A stretch of DNA of 8,039 nt from Candidatus Melainabacteria bacterium (lineage in GTDB: Bacteria; Actinomycetota; Actinomycetes; Mycobacteriales; Pseudonocardiaceae): assembly GCA_903970565.1 (NCBI GenBank), contig CAJCJE010000203.1, positions 1 through 8,039 of the forward strand. Reading direction: 5' to 3'. A program made the position numbers and the translations under genes. Numbering within the stretch: position 1 is the first letter of the stretch; each line of letters begins with the position of its first letter. The notes under the pieces are model-generated. The model searched no databases. It was not told the origin of the DNA and was given only the letters and a program-made list of their open reading frames with translations. This document shows, piece by piece, positions 6,236 through 8,039 of this stretch.

Positions 6236-6262
6236 ACCGTAGTCCGACCGGCCAGTAATCAA
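6236..6262 (-). promoter_or_regulatory. Possible promoter of the TetR gene
   Basis: On the minus strand TTGATT (6262-6257) and TACGGT (6241-6236) resemble -35 and -10 elements with a 15-bp spacer, shorter than the optimal 17. The -10 ends 8 nt before the ATG, which would give a transcript with almost no leader, in keeping with the absence of a Shine-Dalgarno site. Confidence 0.3.
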
Positions 6263-6282
6263 CCGGTGGCGGCGGACGAGCA

Positions 6283-6314
6283 GGAGGGCCCCGACGCCGT
6301 TGGCGGGGCCCTCC
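6283..6314 (-). terminator. GC-rich hairpin between pckG and the TetR gene
   Basis: GGAGGGCCCCG (6283-6293) and CGGGGCCCTCC (6304-6314) form a perfect 11-bp stem with a 10-nt loop. It lies 126 bp beyond the pckG stop and 56 bp before the TetR start, on the path of both leftward genes. There is no T-run after it, which is common for actinobacterial terminators. It probably ends or attenuates pckG transcription, so the TetR gene would need its own promoter. Confidence 0.65.
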
Positions 6315-6326
6315 CAGGCATTGCTG

Positions 6327-6435
6327 TTTCCGGCTGCTTCCGAGCTGTCTCCGGGGCCGTTTTCGGCTGTTTCCAGCTGTCCGAGCTGTTTGGGGCCGTT
6401 TCCGGCCGGATCATTTTCCGGTCAGGGCTTTCCGG
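6327..6435. repeat. Degenerate TTTCCGG microrepeat array after pckG
   Basis: TTTCCGG occurs exactly at 6327, 6399, 6415 and 6429, with near copies at 6337 (CTTCCGA), 6348 (TCTCCGG), 6360 (TTTTCGG), 6370 (TTTCCAG) and 6378 (TGTCCGA), mostly 8-12 bp apart. A longer unit is also duplicated: GAGCTGT...GGGGCCGTTT at 6342-6363 and again at 6383-6401. The array fills almost the whole space between the pckG stop and the terminator hairpin, in the pckG 3' untranslated region. On the mRNA it reads CCGGAAA repeats. Its role is unknown. Confidence 0.55.
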
Positions 6436-6439
6436 TCGA

Positions 6440-8039
6440 TCAGCCGAGGCGTTCGCGCAGCGCGGCCAGTTCGTCGCGCAGCAGGCTGGGTACCTTGTCG
6501 CCGATCTTGTCGAACCACTCCTCGATCAGCGGCAGTTCCGCGCGCCATTCGTCGGCGTCCACGCGCAGCGCGGCGTCGATGGTCGCGTCCTCCTCGTCGA
6601 GGCCGTCGGTGTCCAGGTCGGCGGCGGTCGGTACGAAACCGATCGGGGTCTCCTGGGCGGCGGCGGTGCCCTCGATGCGCTCGATCGCCCACTTCAGCAC
6701 GCGCGAGTTCTCGCCGAATCCCGGCCACAGGAAGCTCTTGTCCTCGCCGCGCCGGAACCAGTTCACGTAGAAGATCTTGGGCAGCTTGCTGGCGTCGGCC
6801 GACTTGCCGAGGTCGATCCAGTGCTGGAGGTAGTCGCCGACGTGGTAGCCGATGAACGGCAGCATGGCCATCGGGTCGCGGCGCACGACGCCCACCTTGC
6901 CCTTGGCGGCGGCGGTGGTCTCGCTGGAGATGGTGGCGCCCAGGAAGGTGCCGTGCTGCCAGTCCCGCGACTCGGTGACCAGCGGGACCGTGCTGGCGCG
7001 GCGGCCACCGAAGAAGATCGCGGAGATCGGCACGCCCTGCGGGTCGTCCCACTCCGGAGCCAGGATCGGGCACTGCGACATCGGCGTGCAGTAGCGGGAG
7101 TTCGGGTGCGCGGCCTTCTCGTCCGAATCCGGCGTCCAGTCCTGCTTCTTCCACGAGGTCAGGTGGGCCGGGGGCTCGCCCATGCCCTCCCACCAGACGT
7201 CGCCGTCATCGGTCAGGGCGACGTTGGTGAAGACCGTGTTGCCCTTCTCGATGGTGTGCATCGCGTTCGGGTTGGTGTGGTAGTCGGTGCCGGGGGCGAC
7301 ACCGAAGAAGCCGAACTCCGGGTTGACCGCGTAGAGCCGGCCGTCGGCGCCGAAGCGCATCCAGGCGATGTCGTCGCCGAGGGTCTGCACCTCCCAGCCG
7401 GGGATGGTCGGCTGGAGCATGGCGAGGTTGGTCTTGCCACACGCCGACGGGAAGGCCGCCGCGATGTAGTGGACCTTCTTCTCCGGGGAGATCAGCTTGA
7501 GGATCAGCATGTGCTCGGCCAGCCAGCCCTCGTCACGGGCGATGGCCGAGGCGATCCGCAGCGAGTAGCACTTCTTGCCCAGCAGCGCGTTGCCGCCGTA
7601 GCCGGAGCCGTAGCTCCAGATTGCCCGATCCTGCGGGAAGTGCGTGATGTACTTGGTGGTGTTGCACGGCCACGGCACGTCTTCCTGGCCGGGCACCAGC
7701 GGGGCGCCGACGGAGTGCAGGCACTGCACGAAGTCCGCGTCGGTGCCGAAGCGCGCCAGCGCCGCCGTGCCGGCGCGAGTCATCACGTGCATCGACACGA
7801 CAACGTATTCCGAATCGGTGATCTCCACGCCGAGCATGGGATTTTCCGCGCCGAGCGGGCCCATGCAGAAGGGGATCACATACATCGTGCGACCGCGCAT
7901 ACTGCCGCGGTACAGCTCGGTCATGATCCCTTTCATCTTGGCGGGGTCCATCCAGTTATTGGTTGGACCACTATCCGCGGAATCCGACGAACAAATGAAA
8001 GTGCGCTCCTCGACGCGAGCGACATCGTCCGGGTCCGAG
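6440..8039 (-). CDS. pckG: Phosphoenolpyruvate carboxykinase (GTP), 5' end cut by the window edge
   Basis: Converts oxaloacetate and GTP to phosphoenolpyruvate, CO2 and GDP, the first committed step of gluconeogenesis from C4 acids, in the cytoplasm. 532 residues are visible; the family is about 600-620, so roughly 75 N-terminal residues lie beyond the right edge. The Met at 7951 is internal: the same frame continues to the edge and reads [12 protein letters not shown] and [10 protein letters not shown], both family hallmarks. Other conserved pieces follow in order: [10 protein letters not shown] and LAEHMLIL (metal and catalytic Lys/His region), the P-loop FPSACGKTN (7453-7427) with the reactive cysteine of this class, GDDIAWMRF with the metal-binding Asp, [20 protein letters not shown], and the C-terminal [20 protein letters not shown]. 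No frameshift or missing key residue is seen. Start, promoter and ribosome site are outside the window. Confidence 0.97.
   Translation of the reverse strand, partial: SDPDDVARVEERTFICSSDSADSGPTNNWMDPAKMKGIMTELYRGSMRGRTMYVIPFCMGPLGAENPMLGVEITDSEYVVVSMHVMTRAGTAALARFGTDADFVQCLHSVGAPLVPGQEDVPWPCNTTKYITHFPQDRAIWSYGSGYGGNALLGKKCYSLRIASAIARDEGWLAEHMLILKLISPEKKVHYIAAAFPSACGKTNLAMLQPTIPGWEVQTLGDDIAWMRFGADGRLYAVNPEFGFFGVAPGTDYHTNPNAMHTIEKGNTVFTNVALTDDGDVWWEGMGEPPAHLTSWKKQDWTPDSDEKAAHPNSRYCTPMSQCPILAPEWDDPQGVPISAIFFGGRRASTVPLVTESRDWQHGTFLGATISSETTAAAKGKVGVVRRDPMAMLPFIGYHVGDYLQHWIDLGKSADASKLPKIFYVNWFRRGEDKSFLWPGFGENSRVLKWAIERIEGTAAAQETPIGFVPTAADLDTDGLDEEDATIDAALRVDADEWRAELPLIEEWFDKIGDKVPSLLRDELAALRERLG

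Noticed and set aside
7533..7951. Start of pckG at the ATG 7951, or a truncated PEP carboxykinase
   Set aside because: The frame continues upstream to the window edge with conserved PEP carboxykinase residues (SGPTNNW directly before the Met), so the Met is internal and the gene is only cut by the window.

Overview
This window looks like chromosomal DNA of a high-GC actinobacterium, probably of the order Pseudonocardiales. The evidence is the strong G/C bias at third codon positions, GTG starts, few Shine-Dalgarno sites on some genes, actinobacterial-type DnaA boxes (TTGTCCACA), and the gene families present. The order-level placement is an inference from the style of the proteins, not a database result.

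Layout. Positions 1-1067 (+) hold the 3' part of a DUF2786-family gene that enters from the left edge. Positions 1172-2755 (+) encode a membrane-anchored, single-domain relative of the FMN/Fe-S synthase domain of glutamate synthase. It converges, with only 24 bp between stop codons, on a leftward cluster. That cluster, read from right to left on the minus strand, is: a 68-residue membrane microprotein (4970-4764), a two-helix DUF3311 protein (4707-4435) and a 552-residue sodium:solute symporter of the MctP monocarboxylate permease type (4438-2780). The last two overlap by 4 bp (GTGA). To the right is a 645-bp stretch without a convincing gene (4971-5615). Beyond it lie a TetR-family regulator (6227-5616) and the GTP-dependent phosphoenolpyruvate carboxykinase gene pckG (ending at 6440, running off the right edge), both also on the minus strand. 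A strong GC-rich hairpin separates pckG from the TetR gene.

How the genes may work together. PEP carboxykinase is the entry step of gluconeogenesis from C4 acids, and MctP-type permeases import pyruvate, lactate, acetate or propionate. The region therefore reads as a carbon-acid uptake and gluconeogenesis neighbourhood, with a TetR repressor between the two parts that probably controls at least its own gene. The functional link is inferred from proximity only.

Most unusual feature. The 645-bp gap carries eight 9-mers that match the actinobacterial DnaA box perfectly or with one mismatch: three within 5093-5145, one at 5275-5283, and four in a tightly phased, alternating-strand array at 5561-5603 built from a tandem 22/23-bp repeat. 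None of the visible neighbours is dnaA, dnaN or another oriC marker. This is therefore best read as a candidate non-origin DnaA-binding (titration or regulatory) locus, not as the replication origin.
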